DNA from: Anaerolineae bacterium
GTDB lineage: Bacteria; Chloroflexota; Anaerolineae; UBA1429
Assembly (NCBI GenBank): GCA_016928125.1
Contig: JAFGLK010000251.1
Location: forward strand, 1-16,692
Length of the DNA: 16,692 nucleotides
Direction: 5' to 3'
In this document: piece after piece, positions 7,175 to 13,505 of the stretch
Numbering within the stretch: the stretch's first letter is position 1
Layout: each line of letters begins with the position of its first letter
Position numbers and translations under genes: made by a program
Notes under the pieces: generated by a model
Seen by the model: the letters and a program-made list of their open reading frames with translations, nothing else
The model's database searches: none
What the model was told of the DNA's origin: nothing

Positions 7175-8029
7175 TCAAGGGGGCGACTCTGGCACTGTCA
7201 GCTTGTCTGCCAGCCAGAGTAACTGCTCGACGGGCTCCACGTGACCGATCAGTTGCTCGAGCTGCATGGCAAAGCGACCCGGATAGCCTGTGGTCGCGCA
7301 GTGCACCCGTCCGGCAGCAGTCTCCGGCCGAATAAGCCGCTGTTGCGTGAGCAAGCTGGCCACCCGGCGCGCGATGGCCTCGCTGGGCTCCACCACCTGC
7401 ACCTCCAGGCCCACCATACGGCGAATGGCCGGGATGAGGAAGGTGTAGTGGGTGCAACCCAACACGAGGGTATCGGCGCCGGCTTCAAGCAATGGCTCGA
7501 TGTAGCGCCGCAACAAGGCGAGCGTGCCCGGCCCGTCCAGGTCTCCCAGTTCGACGCATTCCGCCAGGCCATCGCAAGGTTGCGCCAGGATACGCGCTCC
7601 ATGGCTAAAGTGCTCCACCACATCGCGATAGAGCCGCCCACTGAGCGTATTGGGCGTCGCGAGCACGCCGACGACCCCAGTGCGGGTGATCTCTGCTGCG
7701 GGCTTGACCGCTGGTACCATCCCTACAAAGGGCAACTTAGAGGTGAGCCGCAAGTACTCGAGCGCGACGCCCGAGGCGGTATTGCAGGCCACCACGATCA
7801 GTTTGGCGCCACGCCCGACAAGGTGCGCGACGATACCCGCGCTGAACCGGCGTACCTGTTCTGGTGGCTTGTCGCCATAGGGGCAGTTCGCCGAGTCGGC
7901 GATGTAGATCAAATCCTCGTAAGGAAGCTTGTGTGCCACCGCGCGCAGAATGGACAGGCCTCCGACGCCCGAATCAAAGATGCCGATGGAGCCCCTGACA
8001 TCGTCGTCCAAAGGCCCTGCGTCCGTCAT
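7175..8029 (-). CDS. murI: Glutamate racemase
   Basis: MurI interconverts L- and D-glutamate in the cytoplasm without PLP, supplying D-Glu for peptidoglycan. The 284-residue protein shows the full signature: IGIFDSGVGGLS (15-26), PYGDK (50-54), VVACNTAS (79-86, catalytic Cys82) and LGCTHYTFLIP (190-200, catalytic Cys192). Length and motif order match the family (~265-290). The start ATG overlaps the stop of the upstream Nudix-GNAT gene as ATGA (8026-8029), indicating translational coupling. The first ~13 residues (TDAGPLDDDVRGS) precede the conserved core and are not family-conserved. Its presence implies a peptidoglycan-containing cell. Confidence 0.96.
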   Translation of the reverse strand: MTDAGPLDDDVRGSIGIFDSGVGGLSILRAVAHKLPYEDLIYIADSANCPYGDKPPEQVRRFSAGIVAHLVGRGAKLIVVACNTASGVALEYLRLTSKLPFVGMVPAVKPAAEITRTGVVGVLATPNTLSGRLYRDVVEHFSHGARILAQPCDGLAECVELGDLDGPGTLALLRRYIEPLLEAGADTLVLGCTHYTFLIPAIRRMVGLEVQVVEPSEAIARRVASLLTQQRLIRPETAAGRVHCATTGYPGRFAMQLEQLIGHVEPVEQLLWLADKLTVPESPP

Positions 8030-8967
8030 GATGCGGGCAGCTCCCCATAGACATTCTCACCAAGGAAGAGGGTCGCCGTCGGCCCTTCCTGACGAAAGCC
8101 ACAGACCTGGAAGCCAGCCTGGAGGAAGAAAGAGAGGCTACGGTCATTCGATGCCACCTCGGCCAGAAGCCGGCCGGTGCTCCAGGTTCTGGCCTGGGCA
8201 CGCGCCTCGCGCACCAGGCGTGTGGCGATGCCCCAGCGGCGGTAGCCTGGAGACACATAGATACGTCCCAGCGAGGTGGTATCGGGAAGCGCAGCGCGCG
8301 AGAGGACGACCAGGCCCACGACCCGATCATCCGCGAGGGCGATGATCACAGCCGCCTGCGCATCTGCCAAGAGCTCGTCCCAGGATGCAGTCGGCTCGAT
8401 CGAGGCGGCGTCGCTCAGCTCGGCCAGCGCGGGGAGATCGGAGGATGTCGCCAGACGGTAGACAATGCTGAGGCCGCGCACCCAACGCGCAAGGGCCTGC
8501 CGATGCGTGCGGAAGGCCATCTCGACAGGCAGAGCATCGGGCCGGAAATAGCGGGCCTCCATGGCGTCATCGCCGGGCACCAGCTCGCCGCCGATGGGAT
8601 GAGCCGTGTAGATCAGCAGCACGCCACTGGGGAGCACATCATCGCCAAAGGGATAGATGTCGAGCAACCCATCGAGAGCGATCTGAACCCCAGTCTCCTC
8701 CAAGGTCTCACGAATGGCGGCCTGCTCGGGCATCTCCCCTATCTCGGCATACCCTGCCGGCAGCGCCCAAGCTCCCAATCCGGGCGGCACGTTGCGGCGC
8801 ACCAGCAACACGCTCCCTTCCTGATCGACCAGAGCGCCCGCCGCCACGATGGGATTGACATAGTGCACATAGCCACAAGCAGGACAGACCGGACGCATGC
8901 GCCGTTGAGCCTGACGGGTCTGCATGGGCGTGCCGCAGTGTGGACAGAACTTGGCCTCTTGCATCAT
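8026..8967 (-). CDS. Zinc-ribbon Nudix hydrolase fused to a GNAT acetyltransferase domain
   Basis: The 313-residue protein has three parts. Residues ~6-33 form a four-Cys zinc ribbon (CPHC at 8-11, CPAC at 28-31), as in NudC/ADP-ribose-type Nudix proteins. Residues ~38-165 form a Nudix domain whose box reads GYAEIGEMPEQAAIRETLEE (from 72) and continues TGV; the metal-binding Glu residues in RETLEETG (86-93) are present. Residues ~168-300 form a GNAT domain with the acetyl-CoA loop IYVSPGYRRWGIATRLV (236-252). Nudix domains cleave nucleoside-diphosphate-linked substrates; the acceptor of the GNAT half is unknown. Two adjacent ATGs (8967 and 8964) follow AGGGGAG. The second has better spacing, so the true N-terminus may be MQEAKF. 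It lies 32 bp after the aldo/keto reductase gene and overlaps murI by 4 bases. Confidence 0.92.
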   Translation of the reverse strand: MMQEAKFCPHCGTPMQTRQAQRRMRPVCPACGYVHYVNPIVAAGALVDQEGSVLLVRRNVPPGLGAWALPAGYAEIGEMPEQAAIRETLEETGVQIALDGLLDIYPFGDDVLPSGVLLIYTAHPIGGELVPGDDAMEARYFRPDALPVEMAFRTHRQALARWVRGLSIVYRLATSSDLPALAELSDAASIEPTASWDELLADAQAAVIIALADDRVVGLVVLSRAALPDTTSLGRIYVSPGYRRWGIATRLVREARAQARTWSTGRLLAEVASNDRSLSFFLQAGFQVCGFRQEGPTATLFLGENVYGELPAS

Positions 8968-8999
8968 GCTCCCCTATGAGTGCACCCTTGAGCGATCAG

Positions 9000-9983
9000 T
9001 TAGTCTCTGCGATCGTAGACCGGATCTTGGCCGACCCAACGTCCCGACTCCACGGCAGGGATGGTCGCCCGCTCCGATGGACTCAGGGCGATTTGCAGCC
9101 CCCCGGCCGTGTCGGCGAATTGCTCCACATTGCGCGCCCCCACAATGGGGCACGTCATGCGCGGCTCAGCCAAGACCCAGGCCAAGGCCAGCTGAGCCGG
9201 CGTTGCATTACGCGCCTCGGCAGCCCGGACAAAACGCTCCACCACATCCAGTGCCTGTTCCGTATAGTAGCGCTCAAAGTAGCTACCAAAGGCCTCAAGT
9301 CGTGCCCCCGAGGGCATGGGCTCCGCGCGGCGATACTTGCCTGTCAGCATCCCGCCCGCCAGGGGATTGTAGGTCATGACACCCAGACCTTGGTCCTCAC
9401 AGAGGGGCAGGAGCTCCAATTCTGCGCCACGATTCAAGGCATTGTAAACCGGTTGGACGGAGACAGGGCGTGACCAGTGGTTCTGGCGGGCGACGTGCAG
9501 AAAGCGGCTCAGTTGCCAGCCCGTCACATTCGAGCAGCCGATGTAGCGGACCTTGCCCTGTCGCACCAGATCGGATAGGGCCTCGGCCGTCTCCTCGATG
9601 GGGCAACGAGAATCCCAACGCTGGATCTGATAGAGATCGATGACCTCCGTCTGCAGGCGCCGGAGGCTGGCCTCCGCGGCGCGCTGGATATGGATGCGCG
9701 CCAAGCCACCATCGTTCGGCCCGGGACCGGTGGTGGCATAGACCTTGGTCGCGAGGACGACGCGATCGCGACAGCCGCGCGCCTTGATCCAGCGGCCAAT
9801 CAACTCCTCAGAACCACCGGCTGAATAGCCGTCGGCCGTGTCGATCAGGTTGCCCCCCAGATCCACAAAGCGATCCAGGATCCTGAGGGAGGCAGCCTCA
9901 TTGGCCTCGCGAGCAAAGGTTATCGTTCCGAGGCCAATGGCTGAGACCATCAGCCCCGATTCTCCCAGCTGTCGGTACTCCAT
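9000..9983 (-). CDS. Aldo/keto reductase with substituted catalytic histidine
   Basis: This is a (beta/alpha)8-barrel NADPH-dependent oxidoreductase family acting on aldehydes, ketones or sugars in the cytoplasm. Numbered from ATG 9983 (327 residues), it shows the typical N-terminus MEYRQLGESGLMVSAIGLGT, NLIDTADGYSAG (Asp48, Tyr53), ATKVY (Lys80) and YIGCSNVTGWQL. NADPH-binding features lie near the C-terminus, including VGARNVEQF. Three tetrad residues (Asp, Tyr, Lys) are present. The fourth, normally His in an L-Y-Q-I-H-R-W-D context, reads Gln121 (DLYQIQRWD, codon CAG). The TTG at 10001 could extend it by six residues, but ATG 9983 begins exactly at the family start and follows AGAGAG. The ferredoxin gene ends 29 bp upstream, suggesting co-expression or partnership. 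Confidence 0.93.
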   Translation of the reverse strand: MEYRQLGESGLMVSAIGLGTITFAREANEAASLRILDRFVDLGGNLIDTADGYSAGGSEELIGRWIKARGCRDRVVLATKVYATTGPGPNDGGLARIHIQRAAEASLRRLQTEVIDLYQIQRWDSRCPIEETAEALSDLVRQGKVRYIGCSNVTGWQLSRFLHVARQNHWSRPVSVQPVYNALNRGAELELLPLCEDQGLGVMTYNPLAGGMLTGKYRRAEPMPSGARLEAFGSYFERYYTEQALDVVERFVRAAEARNATPAQLALAWVLAEPRMTCPIVGARNVEQFADTAGGLQIALSPSERATIPAVESGRWVGQDPVYDRRD

Positions 9984-10012
9984 AGCGAGCTCTCTCTCCA
10001 AGACCCGGATGG

Positions 10013-10282
10013 TCAGGTCGGCCCCACGCCCGACGGTGAGGCATCTTCGGGCAGGACCACGATCTCGAACGACAGCGCAATCGCCCCTGTGGGACAGGTG
10101 CTCTCACAAGGGTGGAACGCGTGCACGATAGCGATGCAGTGCACATCGTGGGAGCACGTCTCGCGGCACCGAAAGACAGGGCCTTCGGGCTCCATCAGAA
10201 TCGCCCCGCAGGGACAGGCCTGGGCGCAGAGGCCGCAGCCTATACAGAGGGTGCGATCGAACTCGAGCAGCCACTCGGTCAT
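10013..10282 (-). CDS. Small 4Fe-4S ferredoxin-type protein with atypical second cysteine motif
   Basis: This 89-residue electron-transfer protein probably carries two Fe-S clusters. The first motif is canonical: CIGCGLCAQACP (Cys13, 16, 19, 23), followed by CGAI. The second half has Cys39, 43, 49, 59 and 63, read as C-x3-C-x5-C-x9-C-x3-CPTGAI. That departs from the usual C-x2-C-x2-C-x3-CP but keeps the final CESTCPTGAI. It also has histidines 45, 48, 54 and 57 between the cysteines. A start at ATG 10282 follows a weak GGGGGA. It lies between the Crp/Fnr regulator (77 bp upstream) and the aldo/keto reductase (29 bp downstream), so it may serve as redox partner or be redox-controlled. Whether the second cluster assembles, and of what type, is uncertain. 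Confidence 0.88.
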   Translation of the reverse strand: MTEWLLEFDRTLCIGCGLCAQACPCGAILMEPEGPVFRCRETCSHDVHCIAIVHAFHPCESTCPTGAIALSFEIVVLPEDASPSGVGPT

Positions 10283-10359
10283 AGCGGTTCCCCCAGCATC
10301 CTACGGCGCACGGCTGGGCTCACGCGGCACTTCATCCCGCACGAACTGGCCCATAGGGC

Positions 10360-11025
10360 TCAGACCTGCTCCGCCTCGCGTCTGAGCGCATCACGGTCAA
10401 CGATCACGACGCGGCCCCGTTCCTGACGCACGATGCCTTCTTCGGCGAAGGAGCGCAGCGCGCGTCCTACGACATCGCGCACCGTGCCGATGTGAGACGC
10501 GATCACATCCTGGGTCCAGCGCTGCCGAGGCGGCGACGTCTCGGCGTGGTCCAGCAGGAACCGCGCCAAGCGCGTGCGCACGTTGTGCAGGGCTAGATCC
10601 TTGACCATGGTGCTCAAACGGCGCGTCTCCACAGCCAAGTACTTGGCGACAGCGGAAGCCAGCTGCGGCAGCGTGTTCATGTACACGTCGAGCCGTTCAC
10701 AGGGAAGCGCATAGATCGTCACACGACTGAGCGCATCGATGGTAGCCAGATAGGTGCCTCCGTCTAGAGCCGGTACAAGGCTATAGACCGCCCCAGGCCC
10801 CAGGTAACCCAGCACATGCTGACGCCCATCTGGCGAGAGATGTCGTTGACGCACGATCCCACGGCCCACAAAGCAGACCTCCTCGCAGGGATCGCCTTCG
10901 AGGGCGATCAGCTGTCCCGGCTCATAGCGCCTGACGTGCATACTCTCCGCTAGGGCCTGCCTGGCCTCATCACGGAGCCCTTTGAGGAGGGGCTGATTGG
11001 CAAGCTCTGACATCCTGATCGGCAT
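10360..11025 (-). CDS. Crp/Fnr family transcriptional regulator
   Basis: This is a cyclic-nucleotide/effector-binding domain plus winged-helix DNA-binding protein. From ATG 11025 it has 221 residues, the normal family length. Residues ~12-125 form the cNMP-like beta-roll (YEPGQLIALEGDPCEEVCFVG; RHLSPDGRQHVLGYLGPG), residues ~128-160 the dimer helix, and ~168-205 the Crp-type HTH (TQDVIASHIGTVRDVVGRAL). The Fnr N-terminal cysteine cluster is absent; the Cys residues at 47, 51 and 109 are scattered in the beta-roll. The frame is open to 11124, but that would overlap the upstream gene, and ATG 11025 has AGGGA 5 bases ahead. It probably controls part of its own cluster, including the ferredoxin and reductase. 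Effector and target are unknown. Confidence 0.92.
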   Translation of the reverse strand: MPIRMSELANQPLLKGLRDEARQALAESMHVRRYEPGQLIALEGDPCEEVCFVGRGIVRQRHLSPDGRQHVLGYLGPGAVYSLVPALDGGTYLATIDALSRVTIYALPCERLDVYMNTLPQLASAVAKYLAVETRRLSTMVKDLALHNVRTRLARFLLDHAETSPPRQRWTQDVIASHIGTVRDVVGRALRSFAEEGIVRQERGRVVIVDRDALRREAEQV

Positions 11026-11087
11026 TCGCGTCCCTGAGGTGAAGCAACTTGCATGTCCGAGATGAGAGCACCCCCGAGGCAAGCCCT

Positions 11088-12446
11088 CTACCAGGGATTG
11101 TAGCCGACTTGCGTGGGGATGCAACCGTGAGGCAGGCCCGGATCATCGAGGCGCACAGCCAGCCAGGGAATCAGCATCTCCTCGGGCGCCAGGCCGCCGT
11201 GGCGACCGCGCAGCACCAAGCGGCGCTCGCGGCGATCCAAGTAATGGCGCGAGCGGCAAAAGACGTGCAGATGGCCCAGGCGCGGGAGGGATTCAGAGGC
11301 GGGTTGAGCGTGGCCAAACAGGCCAGCGGCCACCACATCGTGGGTGCGGCGGACGAGATAGGCGTCGCCCAGGCTCTGCTGGATTGCATCCCGAGCGCCT
11401 GCGTCGTCGCCCCTCAGGCAATGCAAGAAGCTGGCGCGCGTCTCGCCGCTATTGGGCACCATGAGCTCTCGCTGCAGCACCGGGTCCCGATCCACGTCAT
11501 GGGCATACTCGACTGGCGTGTCCACAAACCCATGGTCGGCGCACACGATGAGCAAGGTGCCCTCCCGCCGGTGCGGCTCAAGGCCGGGCAGAAACTGCGT
11601 CTGAAAGGCACCCGTCACGGCGCGGTATTGCGCCACCCAGCCATCGGGGCCATCCGCATCGCCATGTTTATGGATCGCCGCATCAATGCCGCCCCAATAG
11701 ACCCAGTGGAAGCTCCGCGGTGCCTGATCCTGGGCCAGCCCTCTACCGACCTGAGTCCAGAGGTCGTGCACACCCTCATAGCCCATCAGGTGGCCGAAAC
11801 CACGGTAGAGCATGCGCGAAAGAGGGCTTCGGGTCAACGCCGTCGGAAGGTAGCCATAGCACTCGATGCCGCGCTGGGCCAGGAGGGTGCCCAGGCCGGG
11901 GACCGGTAGAAAGGACTCTGGCACCAGGCCCCAGTCGAGCAGCGTTTCGCGGCCTGTGCCATAGGCTGGCTGCACTGCAAGCATCTGCGCCAGCACGCCG
12001 TACTCGCGCAGCCACAGCTCATACCCGAGCAAGCCATGCGCAATCGGCTCCACACCGGTCATCAGCGAGGCCAGGGCCGTGGCCGTGGTGGAGGGATAGA
12101 CCGACGTCAGAGGCAGGAGCAGCCCACGAGCTGCCAGCCCTGCCCAGACACTCGTGGGATCCTCGCGCAAGCATCGGCGGAACTGCAAGTAGCCCAACGC
12201 ATCGAGCAGCACCAGGACAATGCGCCGCACACCATGGGAGAGAGACTCCCAAAAAACCGGCGGCAACGATGGTCCGAGGCTCGGAATCTCACGGCCCAGG
12301 ATGCGTGCCAGCGTCGCAGGAATGTTGGCCAGCGAGCGCCCACCATAGTCAGGCAACACGAACTCGGTGCGATCACCAAACAGCTCAGGGATGTTTCTGC
12401 CACATAGCTCTTGTTCGAGCCGCGCTGCTGTATCCGATGTCCGCAT
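11088..12446 (-). CDS. Alkaline-phosphatase-superfamily phosphodiesterase / nucleotide pyrophosphatase-like protein
   Basis: This is a two-metal-ion hydrolase of the type I phosphodiesterase/nucleotide pyrophosphatase group. The 452-residue protein shows the metal and nucleophile motifs in order: VLLDALGY (79-86, Asp82), SVYPSTTATALASLMTG (115-131, nucleophile Thr in the STT run), an AHGLLGYE segment, WGGIDAAIHKHG (251-262, Asp255 and His259), CADHGF (302-307, Asp304-His305) and RGRHGGLAPEEMLIPWL (413-429, His416). No signal peptide is seen, so it is likely cytoplasmic. The start ATG 12446 follows AGGAG by 6 bases. It is the first gene of the seven-gene minus-strand cluster, 62 bp ahead of the Crp/Fnr gene. 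The substrate (nucleotide, phospholipid or sulfate ester) cannot be decided. Confidence 0.9.
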   Translation of the reverse strand: MRTSDTAARLEQELCGRNIPELFGDRTEFVLPDYGGRSLANIPATLARILGREIPSLGPSLPPVFWESLSHGVRRIVLVLLDALGYLQFRRCLREDPTSVWAGLAARGLLLPLTSVYPSTTATALASLMTGVEPIAHGLLGYELWLREYGVLAQMLAVQPAYGTGRETLLDWGLVPESFLPVPGLGTLLAQRGIECYGYLPTALTRSPLSRMLYRGFGHLMGYEGVHDLWTQVGRGLAQDQAPRSFHWVYWGGIDAAIHKHGDADGPDGWVAQYRAVTGAFQTQFLPGLEPHRREGTLLIVCADHGFVDTPVEYAHDVDRDPVLQRELMVPNSGETRASFLHCLRGDDAGARDAIQQSLGDAYLVRRTHDVVAAGLFGHAQPASESLPRLGHLHVFCRSRHYLDRRERRLVLRGRHGGLAPEEMLIPWLAVRLDDPGLPHGCIPTQVGYNPW

Positions 12447-12528
12447 GCCTCGCTCCTACAACGTGTTGCCTTGTCCATTCGGCCAGATCCACAACCCAGC
12501 GCTCATCTTTCAGCGCAAGGGCAGCGCC

Positions 12529-12557
12529 ATCATAGTCGGTGCGCTCGCGTCTGTCGA
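12529..12557 (-). promoter_or_regulatory. Candidate promoter for the seven-gene minus-strand cluster
   Basis: On the minus strand TCGACA (12552-12557) and TATGAT (12529-12534) are 17 bases apart, each one base off the sigma70 consensus. The predicted leader to ATG 12446 is about 75 bases. No other comparable promoter was found upstream of the cluster. Confidence 0.5.
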
Positions 12558-12610
12558 CCGGTCGGGGCTCACAAGGCCCTCGAGCAGGGATCAAGTGTAG
12601 ACAGGCGAGT

Positions 12611-12638
12611 TTGACCAAGCGGCGAATTCTCCTATATT
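12611..12638 (+). promoter_or_regulatory. Sigma70-like promoter for the PfpI-like gene
   Basis: TTGACC (12611-12616) and TATATT (12633-12638) are separated by 16 bases. The predicted start near 12645 gives a leader of about 137 bases, long enough to hold regulatory structure, although none was recognised. Confidence 0.55.
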
Positions 12639-12781
12639 CTAGACGTCGACTCGCCCTGCGTTTGCGCCGACCTATGTGGCGCGGCATCGGGCGAATGAGC
12701 CTGTGGTACTCGGCTCGGATGGCGGGCTGCGCATCAGCAGGCCCCGTGAGCCGTAAAGATCAGTGCAATGGAGGAGGGTCT

Positions 12782-13291
12782 ATGCCAGGCAAGAAGGTCA
12801 TCATGGTTTTGCCGCCATACGGGTTCGACCGCGAGGTCTTTGAGACGATCCGGCGCGCCCTCGAGGGGCGCGGCCATCAGATCACGACGTCCTGCATCGT
12901 CCCCGGCGCGGCCAACTCGGGCGACGGCTACTATGTGCCCATCGAGTTGCGCGTCGTCGACATCAAGTACTATCAGTACGACGCTTTTATCTTTATCGGT
13001 GGGCCGGGAGCCACGGCCTACTTTGACAATGACTATGTGCTCAAGCTGGCCAAAGACGTCAAGTTCAAGCCAGTCGGCGCCACAGGCAGCGCGACGGTGA
13101 TCCTGGCCCGCGCGGAGGGCCTCAAGAAGAAAAAGGCCACCGGCCCGTACCAGTTTGCCGGCATGCTCATCGAGGCGGGCGCCCAGTTCACCAACGAGCC
13201 GATGGAGGTGGACGACAAGGTCTACACCCTCAAGGAGCCCGCGCTGGCCATCAACTTTGCCAATGCCATCGCCGAGGCCCTGGAGTCGTAG
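12782..13291 (+). CDS. DJ-1/PfpI-fold protein lacking the catalytic cysteine
   Basis: The 169-residue protein has the family layout: strand 1 KKVIMVLPPYGFD, DAFIFIGGPGATAYF (67-81, the GGPG loop before the active site) and a helix-rich second half ending VYTLKEPALAINFANAIAEAL. The nucleophile-elbow region normally reads A-I-C-H-G-P. Aligned through the flanking VILARAEGLKKKKATG (106-121), this protein has A-T-G-S-A-T, so Cys is Gly102 and His is Ser103. A protease, glyoxalase or deglycase role is therefore doubtful. A binding, chaperone-like or other role is possible. The ATG at 12782 follows GGAGGAGGG; the frame is open upstream but unconserved. It is monocistronic, with a clear promoter and a strong terminator, so it looks regulated and expressed, not decayed. 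Confidence 0.85.
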   Translation: MPGKKVIMVLPPYGFDREVFETIRRALEGRGHQITTSCIVPGAANSGDGYYVPIELRVVDIKYYQYDAFIFIGGPGATAYFDNDYVLKLAKDVKFKPVGATGSATVILARAEGLKKKKATGPYQFAGMLIEAGAQFTNEPMEVDDKVYTLKEPALAINFANAIAEALES

Positions 13292-13311
13292 CCGCTGAGC
13301 TCAGCCAGCAG

Positions 13312-13351
13312 GCCCGTGAGTCACTCCGAATGTGGCTCACGGGCTTTTTTT
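13312..13351 (+). terminator. Intrinsic terminator after the PfpI-like gene
   Basis: GCCCGTGAG (13312-13320) pairs with CTCACGGGC (13336-13344). CAC/GTG pairs and a T-G wobble extend the stem to 13 positions around a 7-base loop, followed directly by seven T residues (13345-13351). It begins 21 bases after the stop codon and has every feature of a rho-independent terminator. Confidence 0.92.
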
Positions 13352-13377
13352 GTGCGTGAGGCTTGCGGGCTGGCCCT

Positions 13378-13406
13378 TTGACATGCGGTGCGGCCCGAGC
13401 TATGCT
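13378..13406 (+). promoter_or_regulatory. Strong sigma70-like promoter for the Gfo/Idh/MocA gene
   Basis: A perfect TTGACA (13378-13383) is followed, 17 bases on, by TATGCT (13401-13406). It lies just after the PfpI-gene terminator. The predicted leader to ATG 13506 is about 93 bases. This is the best-scoring promoter by eye in the window. Confidence 0.7.
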
Positions 13407-13505
13407 CAGCCGCGTAACCGGGGCCTGAGCAAAGCTGGCCCAACAAGCGATCCGCCAGATAGCCGAAATCGAGAGGACCGGCAGCATCACCCAGGGAGGA
13501 GCGAG

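Larger units (their letters stand above)
12447..12781. other. 335-bp divergent intergenic region
   Basis: This region separates the minus-strand seven-gene cluster from the plus-strand PfpI-like gene. It holds a good candidate promoter for each direction (listed separately). The predicted PfpI leader (about 12645-12781) is open in frame with the gene but gives an Arg/Ser/Ala-rich, non-conserved translation. I read it as untranslated because GGAGGAGGG lies directly before ATG 12782. On the minus strand, the frame ending at 12385 has a fairly coding-like stretch over ~12450-12545, overlapping the promoter. I see no RNA gene or repeat. Confidence 0.5.

Noticed and set aside
11026..11124. 33-residue N-terminal extension of the Crp/Fnr regulator
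   Set aside because: It would overlap the phosphodiesterase gene by 37 bases and make the protein longer than usual; ATG 11025 has its own ribosome-binding site.
11049..11909. 286-codon plus-strand open frame
   Set aside because: It is antisense to the phosphodiesterase gene, whose metal-site motifs are complete. The plus-strand translation has no recognisable motif.
13332..13505. 58-residue N-terminal extension of the Gfo/Idh/MocA protein
   Set aside because: It spans part of the PfpI-gene terminator and a perfect TTGACA promoter, and the Rossmann fold begins right after ATG 13506.
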